NCBI RefSeq assembly: GCF_004912165.1
Contig: NZ_STGV01000002.1
Span: forward strand, 372,001-436,000
Source of the DNA: Peteryoungia ipomoeae
Lineage (GTDB): Bacteria > Pseudomonadota > Alphaproteobacteria > Rhizobiales > Rhizobiaceae
Length of the DNA: 64,000 nt
Reading direction: 5' to 3'
The notes below the pieces were generated by a model, which saw only the letters and a list, made by a program, of their open reading frames with translations, was not told the origin of the DNA and did not search any database. Positions 26,744 to 35,799 of this stretch are shown here, piece by piece. Made by a program: the position numbers and the translations under genes. Within the stretch, counting starts at the first letter, position 1. Every line of letters begins with the position of its first letter.

Positions 26744-27862
26744 ATGCGCATAACTCTTGAACGGTCCAATCTCCTAAAGTCGCTGAACCACGTTCATCGC
26801 GTGGTCGAGCGTCGCAACACCATCCCGATCCTGTCCAACGTGCTTTTGAAGGCCGAAGGTGCGGCTTTGGACATGAAGGCGACGGACCTTGACCTCGAAA
26901 TCACGGAAAGCACGCCCGCGATGGTGGAGCAGGCCGGCTCGACCACCGTTCCGGCGCATCTTCTCTATGAAATTGTGCGAAAGCTGCCGGATGGTTCGGA
27001 AGTGATGCTGGCGACGACGCCAGATGGCGCTTCCATGACGGTGGCATCGGGCCGCTCGAAATTCTCGCTGCAGTGCCTGCCGGAATCGGATTTCCCGGAT
27101 CTCACGGCTGGCACCTTTACGCACAGCTTCAAGATCAAGGCATCGGAATTCAAGATGCTGATCGAGCGCACCCAGTTCGCGATCTCGACCGAAGAAACCC
27201 GCTATTATCTGAACGGCATCTTCCTGCACACGATCGAAGCGGGTGGCGCCCTGAAGCTGCGGGCCGTTGCGACCGACGGCCACCGTCTGGCGCGGGCCGA
27301 TGTCGATGCTCCCTCCGGCTCCGAAGGCATGCCCGGCATCATTATTCCGCGGAAGACGGTTGGTGAACTGCAGAAGCTCATCGACAATCCGGAATTGATC
27401 ATCAGCGCCGAGATTTCCGACTCCAAGATCCGCCTGACCATCGGCTCGATCGTACTGACCTCCAAGCTGATCGACGGCACCTTCCCTGACTACCAGCGCG
27501 TCATTCCGCAGGCGAACGACAAGGAAATGCGTGTCGATTGCCAGACATTCGCGCGCGCTGTCGATCGTGTCTCGACCATCTCGTCGGAGCGTGGCCGCGC
27601 CGTGAAGCTTGCCCTTTCCGACGGCCAGCTCCTGCTCACGGTCAACAATCCGGATTCCGGCAGCGCGACGGAAGAAGTTGCCGTCGGCTATGAAAACGAC
27701 GCGATGGAAATCGGCTTCAACGCCAAATACCTGCTCGACATCACCGCGCAATTGTCTGGCGACGACGCGATCTTCCTGCTGGCGGATGCAGGGTCGCCGA
27801 CCCTGATCCGCGACACCGCAGGGGCCGACGCGCTTTACGTTCTGATGCCGATGCGCGTGTAA
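26744..27862 (+). CDS. dnaN: DnaN DNA polymerase III beta sliding clamp
   Basis: 372-residue clamp protein that tethers Pol III to DNA. It begins MRITLERSNLLKSLNHVHRVVERR (broken across 1-24) and ends at the classic VLMPMRV, the residues that line the hydrophobic protein-binding cleft. ATDGHRLARA sits near 180. I start at ATG 26744; the frame is open far upstream, but that is antisense to rsmI. dnaA is not in this window, as usual for rhizobia where dnaN is separated from dnaA. Confidence 0.97.
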   Translation: MRITLERSNLLKSLNHVHRVVERRNTIPILSNVLLKAEGAALDMKATDLDLEITESTPAMVEQAGSTTVPAHLLYEIVRKLPDGSEVMLATTPDGASMTVASGRSKFSLQCLPESDFPDLTAGTFTHSFKIKASEFKMLIERTQFAISTEETRYYLNGIFLHTIEAGGALKLRAVATDGHRLARADVDAPSGSEGMPGIIIPRKTVGELQKLIDNPELIISAEISDSKIRLTIGSIVLTSKLIDGTFPDYQRVIPQANDKEMRVDCQTFARAVDRVSTISSERGRAVKLALSDGQLLLTVNNPDSGSATEEVAVGYENDAMEIGFNAKYLLDITAQLSGDDAIFLLADAGSPTLIRDTAGADALYVLMPMRV

Positions 27863-27976
27863 AAAGTCACGCCTCTTTTCCGACAGCGCCATTTGACCTT
27901 GTTTTTGCGACAATTCCGACCAAGGATGACGCAAAGCATCGCAAAAAGCGGGCGCTGTCAGGAAGAGGGTGAATAC

Positions 27977-28564
27977 ATGCGACTGAAACAACGGTTCGAG
28001 CAGAAATTCGATGAGGAAATCCGCTTCTTCAAAGGGATGATGCAAGGGCCGAAGACTGTCGGCGCGATCGTGCCGACGTCCTCGGTCACTGCCCGGAAGA
28101 TGGCGAGCGTCATCAATCCGCAGTCCGGCCTGCCGGTGCTTGAACTCGGCCCTGGCACCGGTGTCATCACCAAGCAGATTCTGGCGCGCGGCATTCCCGC
28201 CGAAAAAATCTATTCGATTGAGTATTCCGAAGACTTCTATCAGCGGCTGACGCAGGACTATCCGGGCGTCAATTTCATTCATGGCGACGCCTTTGACATC
28301 GAAGCGACGCTTGGCAGCATGGCGAACCAGACGTTCGATTGCGTCATTTCGGCGGTGCCGATGCTAAGCTTTCCCATGTCGTCGCGCATCACGCTGTTGG
28401 AGAAGCTGCTCGACCGCCTGCCCGCTGGTCGTCCCGTCGTGCAAATCACCTATGGACCTGTATCGCCGATCGTCGCCAATCCAGAGCGCTATCACATTCA
28501 GCACTTCGACTTCGTCGTGCGCAACATTCCACCGGCGCAGCTTTGGATTTATCGTCGCGGCTGA
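27977..28564 (+). CDS. pmtA: PmtA-type phospholipid N-methyltransferase
   Basis: 195 residues. SAM motif I ELGPGTGV is at about 56-63. The N-terminus ([33 protein letters not shown]) and the tail QLWIYRRG match Agrobacterium/Sinorhizobium PmtA, which methylates phosphatidylethanolamine three times to phosphatidylcholine at the inner membrane. ATG 27977 follows a GGAAGAGG ribosome site; upstream in-frame codons are not supported. Confidence 0.88.
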   Translation: MRLKQRFEQKFDEEIRFFKGMMQGPKTVGAIVPTSSVTARKMASVINPQSGLPVLELGPGTGVITKQILARGIPAEKIYSIEYSEDFYQRLTQDYPGVNFIHGDAFDIEATLGSMANQTFDCVISAVPMLSFPMSSRITLLEKLLDRLPAGRPVVQITYGPVSPIVANPERYHIQHFDFVVRNIPPAQLWIYRRG

Positions 28565-28709
28565 GGCCCAGACAGGAGCAAGGCACCCCTCCAGGGCCGC
28601 AAACCTGCATTTCAAAGGGGATGACGGGCAAAGCCTGTCGTCCCACCCTTGCAGATTGCCGCGTCTCATGCGACGTCACGGCCATGGGGATCAGGCAGGA
28701 GTCATCGTC

Positions 28710-29414
28710 TTGAGTGCACGTCACCGTCTCATCGTCGGGCTGGATGTCCCGACCGTTTCCGAAGCGGAAACCGTCGTCAAGACGCTCGGAGACAGTATCT
28801 CCTTCTACAAGATAGGCTACCAGCTCGCCTTTGTCGGCGGCCTGGAATTCGCCCGCGACCTGGCACGCGACGGCAAGCAGGTCTTTCTCGACATGAAGCT
28901 CCTCGACATCGACAACACGGTGGCCTCCGCCGTCGAGAACATCGCCCGCATGGGCATGACCATGCTGACGCTTCATGCCTATCCAAAAGCGATGGCGGCT
29001 GCAGTGAAGGCGGCGGAAGGGTCCGGCCTGTGCCTGCTTGGCGTGACCGTGCTCACCTCGATGGATGAGCAGGATCTCAAGGATGCCGGCTACGAATACG
29101 ACCCGCACACCCTTGTGCTGAAGCGCGCCGAACAAGCGCGCATCGCCGGCATGGGCGGCGTGGTCTGCTCGGCAGAAGAGGCATCCGCCGTGCGCCAGAT
29201 CGTCGGTCCAAAAATGGCGATCGTGACGCCGGGCATTCGACCCGCTGGCGCCGACCATGGCGACCAGAAGCGGGTCATGACACCCGCAGACGCGATTGCG
29301 ACCGGATCAAGCCATCTCGTAGTGGGCCGCCCGATCGTCAAAGTCGACGACCCCAAGGCCTCGGCGCTCGCGATCCTCGCTGAAATGGACGCAGCGCTGA
29401 AGACGTCGAACTGA
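28710..29414 (+). CDS. pyrF: PyrF orotidine 5'-phosphate decarboxylase
   Basis: 234-residue enzyme that makes UMP. The catalytic array DMKLLDID places D61, K63 and D66, and [16 protein letters not shown] forms the phosphate loop. I choose the TTG at 28710 because AGGAG lies 8 bases upstream and the protein then starts just before the first beta strand ([10 protein letters not shown]). DUF1330 follows after 24 bases and may be co-transcribed. Confidence 0.94.
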   Translation: MSARHRLIVGLDVPTVSEAETVVKTLGDSISFYKIGYQLAFVGGLEFARDLARDGKQVFLDMKLLDIDNTVASAVENIARMGMTMLTLHAYPKAMAAAVKAAEGSGLCLLGVTVLTSMDEQDLKDAGYEYDPHTLVLKRAEQARIAGMGGVVCSAEEASAVRQIVGPKMAIVTPGIRPAGADHGDQKRVMTPADAIATGSSHLVVGRPIVKVDDPKASALAILAEMDAALKTSN

Positions 29415-29438
29415 AATCAGTCAAGGGAGGAAGAAACC

Positions 29439-29726
29439 GTGGCCAAGGGATACTGGATTGCCCGCGTCGATATTCGCGATGCCGAGCGCTACAAGGACTA
29501 TGTTGCTGCGGCAAAACCCGCGTTCGAGAAATACGGCGCCCGGTTTCTGGCTCGCGGCGGAGAGTATACGCAACTCGAGGGTCAGGCGCGGGCACGCAAT
29601 GTGGTGATTGAGTTTCCGTCGCATCAGGCAGCCGTCGATTGCTACAACTCGCCGGAATACCAGATCGCTGCAGCCATCCGCCAGGAAGTGGCCGATGCGG
29701 AAATGGTGGTCGTTGAGGGCGTCTGA
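29439..29726 (+). CDS. DUF1330 domain protein
   Basis: 95 residues, single ferredoxin-like alpha/beta domain. Family motifs: AKGYWIARVDIRDAERYKDY at the start, FEKYGARFLARGGEY in the middle and EFPSHQAAVDCYNSPEYQ near 56-73. No catalytic function is established for DUF1330. It starts at GTG 29439 with a strong GGGAGGAAG ribosome site, and probably shares a transcript with pyrF. Confidence 0.88.
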   Translation: MAKGYWIARVDIRDAERYKDYVAAAKPAFEKYGARFLARGGEYTQLEGQARARNVVIEFPSHQAAVDCYNSPEYQIAAAIRQEVADAEMVVVEGV

Positions 29727-29801
29727 ACAAGGGAGCATTCCTGGGGCTTTCGGCGCTGCCGTGACGCAGCCTGAAGCCCTTCCCCCGGGCAAAGTTTCCG
29801 G

Positions 29802-29836
29802 TTAAGAGAAGCCAAGATCGCGCATATAGTATGCGC
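29802..29836 (+). promoter_or_regulatory. Promoter with palindromic operator over the -10 box
   Basis: TTAAGA at 29802-29807, 17 bases, then TATAGT at 29825-29830 form a plausible sigma-70 promoter. The perfect palindrome GCGCATATAGTATGCGC (29820-29836) covers the -10 box, which is the layout of a repressor operator. The ATG of the NDUFA9-like gene is at 29862, with GGGGAG upstream. Confidence 0.6.
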
Positions 29837-29861
29837 CCATGCAGTTCAGGGGAGCCCGTCC

Positions 29862-30842
29862 ATGACCTTGTCCAACCTTCCGCCGCTCGTCACCGTCTTC
29901 GGGGGCTCGGGCTTTGTTGGTCGGCATGTGGTCCGGGCCCTCGCCCGTCGTGGCTACCGTATCCGGGTTGCCGTGCGTCGTCCTGATCTCGCCGGTTTCC
30001 TGCAGCCGCTCGGCAATGTGGGACAGATCTCTTTTGTGCAGGCCAATCTGCGCTACCGCTCGTCGATCGACGCAGCTGTGCAGGGTGCCGACCATGTCGT
30101 GAACTGTGTTGGCCTGCTGCTCGAAAGCGGTCGCAACAGCTTTGACGCCGTCCAGGAGTTTGGCGCCCGCGCTGTCGCCGAAGCCGCCCGATCTGTTGGC
30201 GCGAGCCTGACCCATGTGTCTGCCATCGGTGCTGACGCCTCCGCCGCTTCGGCCTATGCCAGAACCAAGGGACGCGCCGAAGCTTCCATCCGTTCGATCG
30301 TCCCTGACGCGACCATTGTGCGCCCGTCGATCGTGTTTGGTCCCGAAGATGATTTCTTCAACAAGTTCGCTGCTATGGCCCGGCTTGCGCCAGCGCTACC
30401 GCTGATCGGCGGCGGCAAGACCAAGTTCCAGCCGGTCTATGTCGGCGATGTTGCCGAAGTCGTTGCCCGCGCTGTGGATGGCAACATCTCTCGCGGCAAG
30501 ATCTACGAACTTGGTGGGCGCGACGTTGCAACCTTCAAGCAGTGTCTGGAAATCATGCTCGATGTGGTGGGCCGCAAACGCCCACTGGTTTCCCTGCCCT
30601 TCGGAATTGCGTCCATGATCGGCAGCGTCGCCTCGGTCATTCCGTTGATCACCCCGCCAATCACCAGCGATCAGGTTACCCTTCTCAAAAAGGACAACGT
30701 CGTGTCCGCAGAGGCGAAAGCAGAAGGCCGCACGCTGGAAGGGCTGGGTATCGAGCCTGCGTCCATGGCCTCCATCCTGCCAACCTATCTGGTCCAGTAT
30801 CGCCCACATGGGCAATATACCGGTTCGGGCAAGGCAGCCTGA
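29862..30842 (+). CDS. NDUFA9-like NAD(P)-binding SDR protein
   Basis: 326 residues. An extended-SDR Rossmann fold begins with VFGGSGFVGRHVV near residue 13. The active-site tyrosine motif is present as SAYARTKGRAE. IGGGKTKFQPVYVGDVAEVV is typical of the alphaproteobacterial homologues of complex I subunit NDUFA9/39-kDa protein. Most such proteins are annotated as complex I accessory or ubiquinone-biosynthesis-linked; the exact role is not shown here. No nuo genes adjoin it. Confidence 0.85.
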   Translation: MTLSNLPPLVTVFGGSGFVGRHVVRALARRGYRIRVAVRRPDLAGFLQPLGNVGQISFVQANLRYRSSIDAAVQGADHVVNCVGLLLESGRNSFDAVQEFGARAVAEAARSVGASLTHVSAIGADASAASAYARTKGRAEASIRSIVPDATIVRPSIVFGPEDDFFNKFAAMARLAPALPLIGGGKTKFQPVYVGDVAEVVARAVDGNISRGKIYELGGRDVATFKQCLEIMLDVVGRKRPLVSLPFGIASMIGSVASVIPLITPPITSDQVTLLKKDNVVSAEAKAEGRTLEGLGIEPASMASILPTYLVQYRPHGQYTGSGKAA

Positions 30843-30863
30843 CGCAAGCTTCCTGGATAAGAA

Positions 30864-30909
30864 TGCGTCATCTGTGACACGTGGCACTCCACGTTGCACA
30901 AATGACGCA
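30864..30909. repeat. 46-bp imperfect inverted repeat
   Basis: The arms at 30864-30884 and 30889-30909 are 21 bases each, with a 4-base loop, and pair at all but three positions. Outer parts TGCGTCAT/ATGACGCA and inner parts ACGTGG/CCACGT are perfect. It starts 22 bases after the NDUFA9-like stop and has no T run. It may be a terminator, a transcript-end stabiliser, or a dispersed intergenic palindrome (RIME-like). Confidence 0.7.
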
Positions 30910-31053
30910 GCTTAACCAAGACCGACGTTAACCCTTCGGAAAGCATGCATCTGGTATTGCTGATCGCGGAATGCCCGCGTAAACACGACCCCGCAAGACG
31001 ATCGGGCGAGACGGTCGCCAGTCCCAACATACGATAGTTCTAAGAGGCTTTTC

Positions 31054-31212
31054 ATGGGCAAACCCATCGCACTGTTTTTTGCGTGTGCGGCATTGGTGAT
31101 CATCGCCGGTTCTTTTGTGGCTCCGACCACAGTAGCGGCAAACAAGGGCAACTGCACGCCGGCCTACGGCATTGATCCGTGCAGCACCGCTTCGATCCCG
31201 ACGAACAGGTAA
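31054..31212 (+). CDS. Small secreted cysteine-containing peptide (52 aa)
   Basis: 52-residue ORF: hydrophobic Sec-type signal (about 4-20, ALFFACAALVIIAGSF), then a mature part of about 23-28 residues, depending on cleavage near VAA, containing GNCTPAYGIDPCSTAS, two Cys 10 residues apart that could form one disulfide. AGAGG lies about 10 bases before the ATG. A strong bidirectional terminator follows 19 bases downstream, as expected of a real single-gene transcript. I do not recognise a named family; homologues may exist in rhizobia. Confidence 0.75.
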   Translation: MGKPIALFFACAALVIIAGSFVAPTTVAANKGNCTPAYGIDPCSTASIPTNR

Positions 31213-31231
31213 TCGTCTATTCTCTTCATGC

Positions 31232-31258
31232 AAAAGGCCGCCCAAGAGGCGGCCTTTT
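31232..31258. terminator. Bidirectional terminator between the small peptide gene and uppP
   Basis: AAAAGGCCGCC (31232-31242) pairs with GGCGGCCTTTT (31248-31258) over CAAGA. A-runs on one side and T-runs on the other let it end both convergent transcripts. Confidence 0.93.
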
Positions 31259-31277
31259 CCGTTTCGCCCCTCAATCG

Positions 31278-32084
31278 TCAGCCAAACAAAAGCAATCCGA
31301 TGAGACCAATCGCTCCGACCGCGATCCGCCAATATGCAAAGGGCGCATAGCCACGCCGCGAGACAAAGGCGAGCAGGGAGCGCACCACGAACAGCGCCGA
31401 AACGAAGGCCGCGACAAAGCCGACACCAATGATCAGGGCGTCATCCACATTCAACGCATCCCGGTTCTTGTAGAGATCCAGCGTGAAGGCGCCAACCATA
31501 GTGGGCATGGCAAGGAAGAAGGAATATTCCGCCGCTGAACGCTTGTCTGCGCCGAGCAGCAGTGCGCCGACAATGGTCGCTCCCGAGCGCGATGTCCCCG
31601 GCACCATGGCCAGGCACTGGAAGAACCCGATCTTCAGCGCCAGCGACAGTGGATAGTCATTGACGTCATGATAGCGCGGCGTGAGCGGCTTGCGATCGAT
31701 CCACAGAAGCACGAAGCCGCCGAGGATGAGAACAATGCAGATCAGCAGAGGCGTCTCAAACAGCACTGTCTTGATGAAATCATGCGCGATAACCCCGATG
31801 ACAGCCGCTGGCAGGAAACCTAGGAGAACGATGCCGACGAAGCGACGGCTCTTTTCACTCGTGGGCAGCGTCACCGCAATTTGCCAGAGACGCGTGAAAT
31901 AGACACTGAGAATCGCCAGAATGGCCCCGAGCTGAATGAGCACCGCAAAGGTATTGCCAGGTGATTTGAAGCCGAGAAACTGGCCCGCCAGGAGCACGTG
32001 GGCTGTCGAAGATACCGGAATGAATTCCGTCAGTCCTTCGATGACGCCGAGTACCAGCGCACTGACAATTGATTGATCTTCCAT
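31278..32084 (-). CDS. uppP: UppP undecaprenyl-diphosphatase (BacA)
   Basis: 268-residue integral membrane phosphatase that recycles undecaprenyl diphosphate for cell-wall and surface polysaccharide synthesis and contributes bacitracin resistance. The two signature regions are [17 protein letters not shown] at about 13-29 and the [17 protein letters not shown] phosphatase loop at about 161-177. About eight membrane segments. Convergent with the small peptide gene. Confidence 0.95.
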   Translation of the reverse strand: MEDQSIVSALVLGVIEGLTEFIPVSSTAHVLLAGQFLGFKSPGNTFAVLIQLGAILAILSVYFTRLWQIAVTLPTSEKSRRFVGIVLLGFLPAAVIGVIAHDFIKTVLFETPLLICIVLILGGFVLLWIDRKPLTPRYHDVNDYPLSLALKIGFFQCLAMVPGTSRSGATIVGALLLGADKRSAAEYSFFLAMPTMVGAFTLDLYKNRDALNVDDALIIGVGFVAAFVSALFVVRSLLAFVSRRGYAPFAYWRIAVGAIGLIGLLLFG

Positions 32085-32229
32085 TGGGTCTCCTTGGGGA
32101 GGAAGGCTTGGGAGGGGTGTTTGATAAGCTTGTGTTGACGGATCCGAGCACCTATAGCTTGGAAGCCGAAATCATGACCAGCCCTCGTTCGAGCGCTGCG
32201 GCAATCCAACATCAAAGAATTCGAGTCCC

Positions 32230-32922
32230 ATGCCGACCCTGTATCATCACTCGATGTCCACCGCGTCACGTTTCATTCGCCTTGTTCTCAACGAATATGG
32301 CTTTCAGGTGGATTTGGTCGAAGAACAGACCTGGGAGAAGCGGCGTGACTTCCTGGCGCTCAATCCGGCCGGTACACTGCCCGTCTATGTCGATGACAAC
32401 ATGCGTGCCCTGTGCGGCGCCATGGTCATATCCGAATTCATCGATGAGACCCACGGGGTCTTGAAGCGTGACAGACGCCTGTTTGCCGAAGACCCGTTCC
32501 AACGTGCGGAAATTCGCCGGCTGACGGAATGGTTTCTCGAGAAGATGGAACAGGATGTGACGCGTCCGCTGGTGCGCGAGCGGGTGCAGAAGTTGCTCAT
32601 TCCCAATGGTCTCGGCGGTGGCGCGCCGGACTCCAAGGTCTTGCGCACCGCACGGACCAATATCCGCCATCACATGAAGTATTTGAGCTGGCTTGCCGGA
32701 TCCCGGCAATGGCTGGCTGGCGAGCGGCTGAGCTATGCCGATCTTTCAGCAGCGGCAGCGATTTCCGTTCTCGATTACCTGGGCGAAGTGGACTGGAACG
32801 AGTTCCCCGTTGCAAAGGAATGGTATCAGCGGCTGAAATCGCGCCCCTCCTTCCGCTCCTTCCTCACTGAGCGCGTGCGCGGTATCACCCCCGTCTCGCA
32901 CTACGCCGACCTCGACTTCTAA
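32230..32922 (+). CDS. Glutathione S-transferase family protein
   Basis: 230 residues with an N-terminal thioredoxin-fold GST domain ([29 protein letters not shown] with the cis-Pro before the glutathione site; and [12 protein letters not shown]) and an all-helical C-terminal domain ([19 protein letters not shown]). The catalytic residue is probably one of the Ser near residue 8-11. Substrate unknown. Followed after 10 bases by queG, probably in one operon with queG and the SDR gene. Confidence 0.9.
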   Translation: MPTLYHHSMSTASRFIRLVLNEYGFQVDLVEEQTWEKRRDFLALNPAGTLPVYVDDNMRALCGAMVISEFIDETHGVLKRDRRLFAEDPFQRAEIRRLTEWFLEKMEQDVTRPLVRERVQKLLIPNGLGGGAPDSKVLRTARTNIRHHMKYLSWLAGSRQWLAGERLSYADLSAAAAISVLDYLGEVDWNEFPVAKEWYQRLKSRPSFRSFLTERVRGITPVSHYADLDF

Positions 32923-32932
32923 CGGATATCCC

Positions 32933-34087
32933 ATGCGCGAGCCGCAGTCCGATCCGAAGATCCGGAAGCGGCGGGAAGAGTTGACACGCTTCCTGCGGCA
33001 GGAAGCTGCGGCGCAAGGCTTCGACCTCTGTCGCGTCACTTTGCCGGATTCAATCCCCCAAGCGCCAGAGCGGCTACAACACTTTCTTGACGCCGAGCGG
33101 CACGGCACGATGGCATGGATGGAAGAGACGAAGGAGCGGCGCGCCGACCCGCGTGTCCTCTGGTCGGATGTGCGCTCTGTCGTCATGTTCGGCATGAATT
33201 ACGGCCCGGACGACGATCCTCGCCTGCTTCAGGAACAGCCGGACAAGGCCGCCATCTCCGTCTACGCGCGCAATCGCGACTATCACGATGTCATCAAGGG
33301 TCGCCTGAAAGAGATCGCGACCCGCTTTGCAGCCCGCGCCGGGGAAGACGTGAAGGTTTTTGTCGACACGGCTCCAGTGATGGAAAAACCGCTGGCAGCG
33401 GCAGCCGGTCTCGGCTGGCAAGGCAAGCACACCAATCTCGTGAGCCGCGAATACGGTTCCTGGTTGTTTCTCGGCAGCCTGTTCACCACCGCCGAGCTTG
33501 ATATCGACACAGGCGAAGTGGATCATTGTGGCTCCTGTCGCGCGTGCCTTGCGGCCTGCCCGACCGATGCGTTTCCCGCCCCCTATCAGATCGACGCTCG
33601 GCGATGCATTTCCTATCTGACGATCGAGCACAAGGGGACCATCCATCCTGACTTGCGTCCGGCCTTCGGCAACCGGATCTATGGCTGCGATGACTGCCTT
33701 GCGGCCTGTCCTTGGAACAAATTTGCCGAAGAAGCCCGCGAGATGAAGCTGCAAGCGCGTGACGATCTGAAAGCGCCAGACATTGCTTCCCTGCTGACAC
33801 TTGATGATGCGGCCTTTCGCAGTCTTTTCAGCGGTTCACCCGTCAAGCGCATCGGCCGGAACCGTTTCGTCCGCAACGTTCTGATTGCTGCTGGCAATTC
33901 CGGCCTGCCCCATCTCATACCCCTCTGCTCCAGCCTGCTCGACGATGCCTCTCCGGACGTCAGAGGCATGGCCGTCTGGGCACTGTCGCGGTTGATGCCG
34001 GCAGCGGATTTTGATGCGCTGCGACAAACGCGACAGGCGGGTGAAACGGACGATGAAGTGCAGAGCGAATGGATGAGGGAGAGATGA
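32933..34087 (+). CDS. queG: QueG epoxyqueuosine reductase
   Basis: 384-residue cobalamin- and iron-sulfur-dependent enzyme that reduces epoxyqueuosine in tRNA to queuosine. It has two [4Fe-4S] motifs, [12 protein letters not shown] at about 199-210 and [13 protein letters not shown] at about 252-264. The catalytic Asp lies in the VDTAPVMEK region near 140, and a C-terminal HEAT-like repeat part follows ([15 protein letters not shown]). The stop overlaps the next ATG (ATGA). Confidence 0.95.
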   Translation: MREPQSDPKIRKRREELTRFLRQEAAAQGFDLCRVTLPDSIPQAPERLQHFLDAERHGTMAWMEETKERRADPRVLWSDVRSVVMFGMNYGPDDDPRLLQEQPDKAAISVYARNRDYHDVIKGRLKEIATRFAARAGEDVKVFVDTAPVMEKPLAAAAGLGWQGKHTNLVSREYGSWLFLGSLFTTAELDIDTGEVDHCGSCRACLAACPTDAFPAPYQIDARRCISYLTIEHKGTIHPDLRPAFGNRIYGCDDCLAACPWNKFAEEAREMKLQARDDLKAPDIASLLTLDDAAFRSLFSGSPVKRIGRNRFVRNVLIAAGNSGLPHLIPLCSSLLDDASPDVRGMAVWALSRLMPAADFDALRQTRQAGETDDEVQSEWMRER

Positions 34088-34974
34088 CGATGCATATGGT
34101 GATCTTCGGGGCAGGCTATTCCGGCCAGGCGATCGGTCAGCTTGCCGCAGAGAACGGCTTTGAAGTGACCGGCACCACCAGAAGCGAGGACAAGCTCGCA
34201 CCCCTTGCGGCAGCGGGCATCGCGCCGCAGATCTTCGACGGTGAGGCGATCTCAACGGCACTTGCTGCCAGGCTTTCGACCGTCACACATCTCATCCAGT
34301 CGATCGCGCCTGGCGTCGCGGGCGATCCGTTGATCCGCCTCACGGATGCAGAGGGCCTAAAGCGGCACATGCCGCAGCTGCAATGGGTTTGCTACCTCTC
34401 GACCGTCGGCGTCTATGGCGATCACCAGGGCGACTGGGTTGACGAGACCTCGGAGTTGCGTCCCGTCTCGCGCCGCTCGATGGAGCGCGTAGAGGCCGAA
34501 CAAGCCTGGACCCTGGCCTGCGCGAGAGAGGATCTCTCGCTCGCCATTCTACGCCTATCCGGCATCTACGGACCGGGCCGCAACACGTTCATGAACTTCG
34601 CGAAGGGGACGGCGCGAAGACTGGTGAAGAAGGATCAGGTCTTCAATCGCATCAGGGTAGAAGACATTGCCGGCGCCACCCTGTTTCTGGCGCAGGCTCA
34701 CACGTCGGGCATCTTCAATGTCACAGATGACGAGCCCTGTCCGCCACAAGATGTCGTGACAGCAGCAGCCCGGATCATGGGGGTGGAGCCCCCGCCCGAG
34801 CAGCCGTTCGAGACGGCCGAACTGACACCGATGGCGCGCTCCTTCTATGGTGAGAACAAGCGCGTTTCGAACGCCAAAATCCGCTCCCTCGGCTACACTT
34901 TTCGCTACCCGGAATACAGGACTTCCCTGTCGGACTTGTGGAACACCGCATCCGGCAAGATCACTCTCAAGTGA
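34084..34974 (+). CDS. NAD-dependent epimerase/SDR (YeeZ-like)
   Basis: 296 residues. Rossmann start [15 protein letters not shown], then a [18 protein letters not shown] active-site region and a GIYGPGRN loop. The C-terminal part resembles atypical SDRs of the YeeZ group. Substrate unknown. The ATG overlaps the queG stop by 4 bases and is preceded by a GAGGGAGAG ribosome site, so translation is coupled. Confidence 0.85.
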   Translation: MTMHMVIFGAGYSGQAIGQLAAENGFEVTGTTRSEDKLAPLAAAGIAPQIFDGEAISTALAARLSTVTHLIQSIAPGVAGDPLIRLTDAEGLKRHMPQLQWVCYLSTVGVYGDHQGDWVDETSELRPVSRRSMERVEAEQAWTLACAREDLSLAILRLSGIYGPGRNTFMNFAKGTARRLVKKDQVFNRIRVEDIAGATLFLAQAHTSGIFNVTDDEPCPPQDVVTAAARIMGVEPPPEQPFETAELTPMARSFYGENKRVSNAKIRSLGYTFRYPEYRTSLSDLWNTASGKITLK

Positions 34975-35334
34975 CGTTGGCCTATACTTTGTCACGCAAG
35001 AATCTCGCTTGACAAACTGCATCTCCTGTTTGGCCCTCGCTGCATCTCCGGCGAGGGCCATTTTTGTTCCGACAGGATCAATTTTTCTTCGGCTCAAATG
35101 TGAACGCGCTGCTTGTCGGCGTCGTCGAAATTTCATTCCGCTTTGACGACTGATTCAAAAGAATTTTCTCAACCCATTCATATTTCATTAACCATTAATT
35201 TTCACTAACCTGAATCACGAATGTTACAGTGCGTAACGTTACGTGATTGGAATATGGCACGTTTTTGCCATTTTTGCCGCGCTCTACGCTTCCAAACGGA
35301 AAAATAAGCTAGCGACAACGACTAGGACAAGAAC
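34975..35334. other. 360-bp intergenic region before the RlpA-like gene
   Basis: No gene is visible. The left part carries a Rho-independent terminator (35031-35065). The rest is unusually AT-rich and holds CtrA-like sequence (TTAACCAT at 35188-35195; TTAA, six bases, CTAACC at 35195-35210), two GANTC methylation sites (35152 and 35212), the palindrome CGTAACGTTACG (35232-35243), and a weak TGGCA/TGCCA inverted repeat (35255-35270). The content fits a cell-cycle-regulated promoter. Confidence 0.6.
35031..35065 (+). terminator. Rho-independent terminator after the SDR gene
   Basis: TGGCCCTCGC (35031-35040) pairs perfectly with GCGAGGGCCA (35051-35060) over a 10-base loop, followed by TTTTTG. 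It ends the GST-queG-SDR transcript. Confidence 0.93.
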
Positions 35335-35697
35335 TTGACCAACAACCGACTGACCGTACTTGCGGCAGCTACTATTGCTGCCTTCTGTGCTTTCACCCCG
35401 GCAAATGCTGCTGCCAAATCTTCGTGCGGCGGCGCCTCCTGGTATGCTCTCACATCCAAGACTGCATCTGGTGAGCGCATGAACCCGCGCCTGATGACGG
35501 CAGCTCACAAGACGCTGCCCTTTGGCACCAAGGTGAAGGTGACGAATGCACGCAGCGGCAAGAGCGTCGTTGTCCGCATCAATGATCGCGGCCCTTTCAT
35601 TCGTGGCCGTGTTCTGGACCTCTCCAAGGCCGCAGCCCAGGACATTGGCATGATCCGTTCCGGCCATGCCAAAGTTTGCTACGAGATCATTCGCTGA
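35335..35697 (+). CDS. RlpA-like double-psi beta-barrel protein, secreted
   Basis: 120 residues with a signal peptide ([20 protein letters not shown]) and a DPBB/RlpA domain: [17 protein letters not shown], then [18 protein letters not shown] and [21 protein letters not shown]. RlpA proteins are septal lytic transglycosylases that cut peptidoglycan lacking stem peptides. Here there is no SPOR domain and no lipobox, so it may be soluble in the periplasm. TTG start at 35335 with AGGA 7 bases upstream. Confidence 0.85.
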   Translation: MTNNRLTVLAAATIAAFCAFTPANAAAKSSCGGASWYALTSKTASGERMNPRLMTAAHKTLPFGTKVKVTNARSGKSVVVRINDRGPFIRGRVLDLSKAAAQDIGMIRSGHAKVCYEIIR

Positions 35698-35799
35698 GAA
35701 TGATCAAGGCAGGGTGACGGCGTCGCCACGAGCCGAGGCTTGCTCTTGCGCTCATTCGCCGTTACCACGCATTCTTCTTGCAAAAAGGGAGAATGAACC

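Noticed and set aside
26774..28282. 502-codon open frame on the reverse strand
   Set aside because: Antisense to dnaN and pmtA; no domain pattern, and starts inside both real genes.
35255..35274. RpoN-like -24/-12 sequence (TGGCAC ... TGCC) before the RlpA-like gene
   Set aside because: The spacing between GG and GC is 9 bases rather than the strict 10, and RlpA control by nitrogen sigma is not expected. More likely a chance or weak hairpin (TGGCA/TGCCA).
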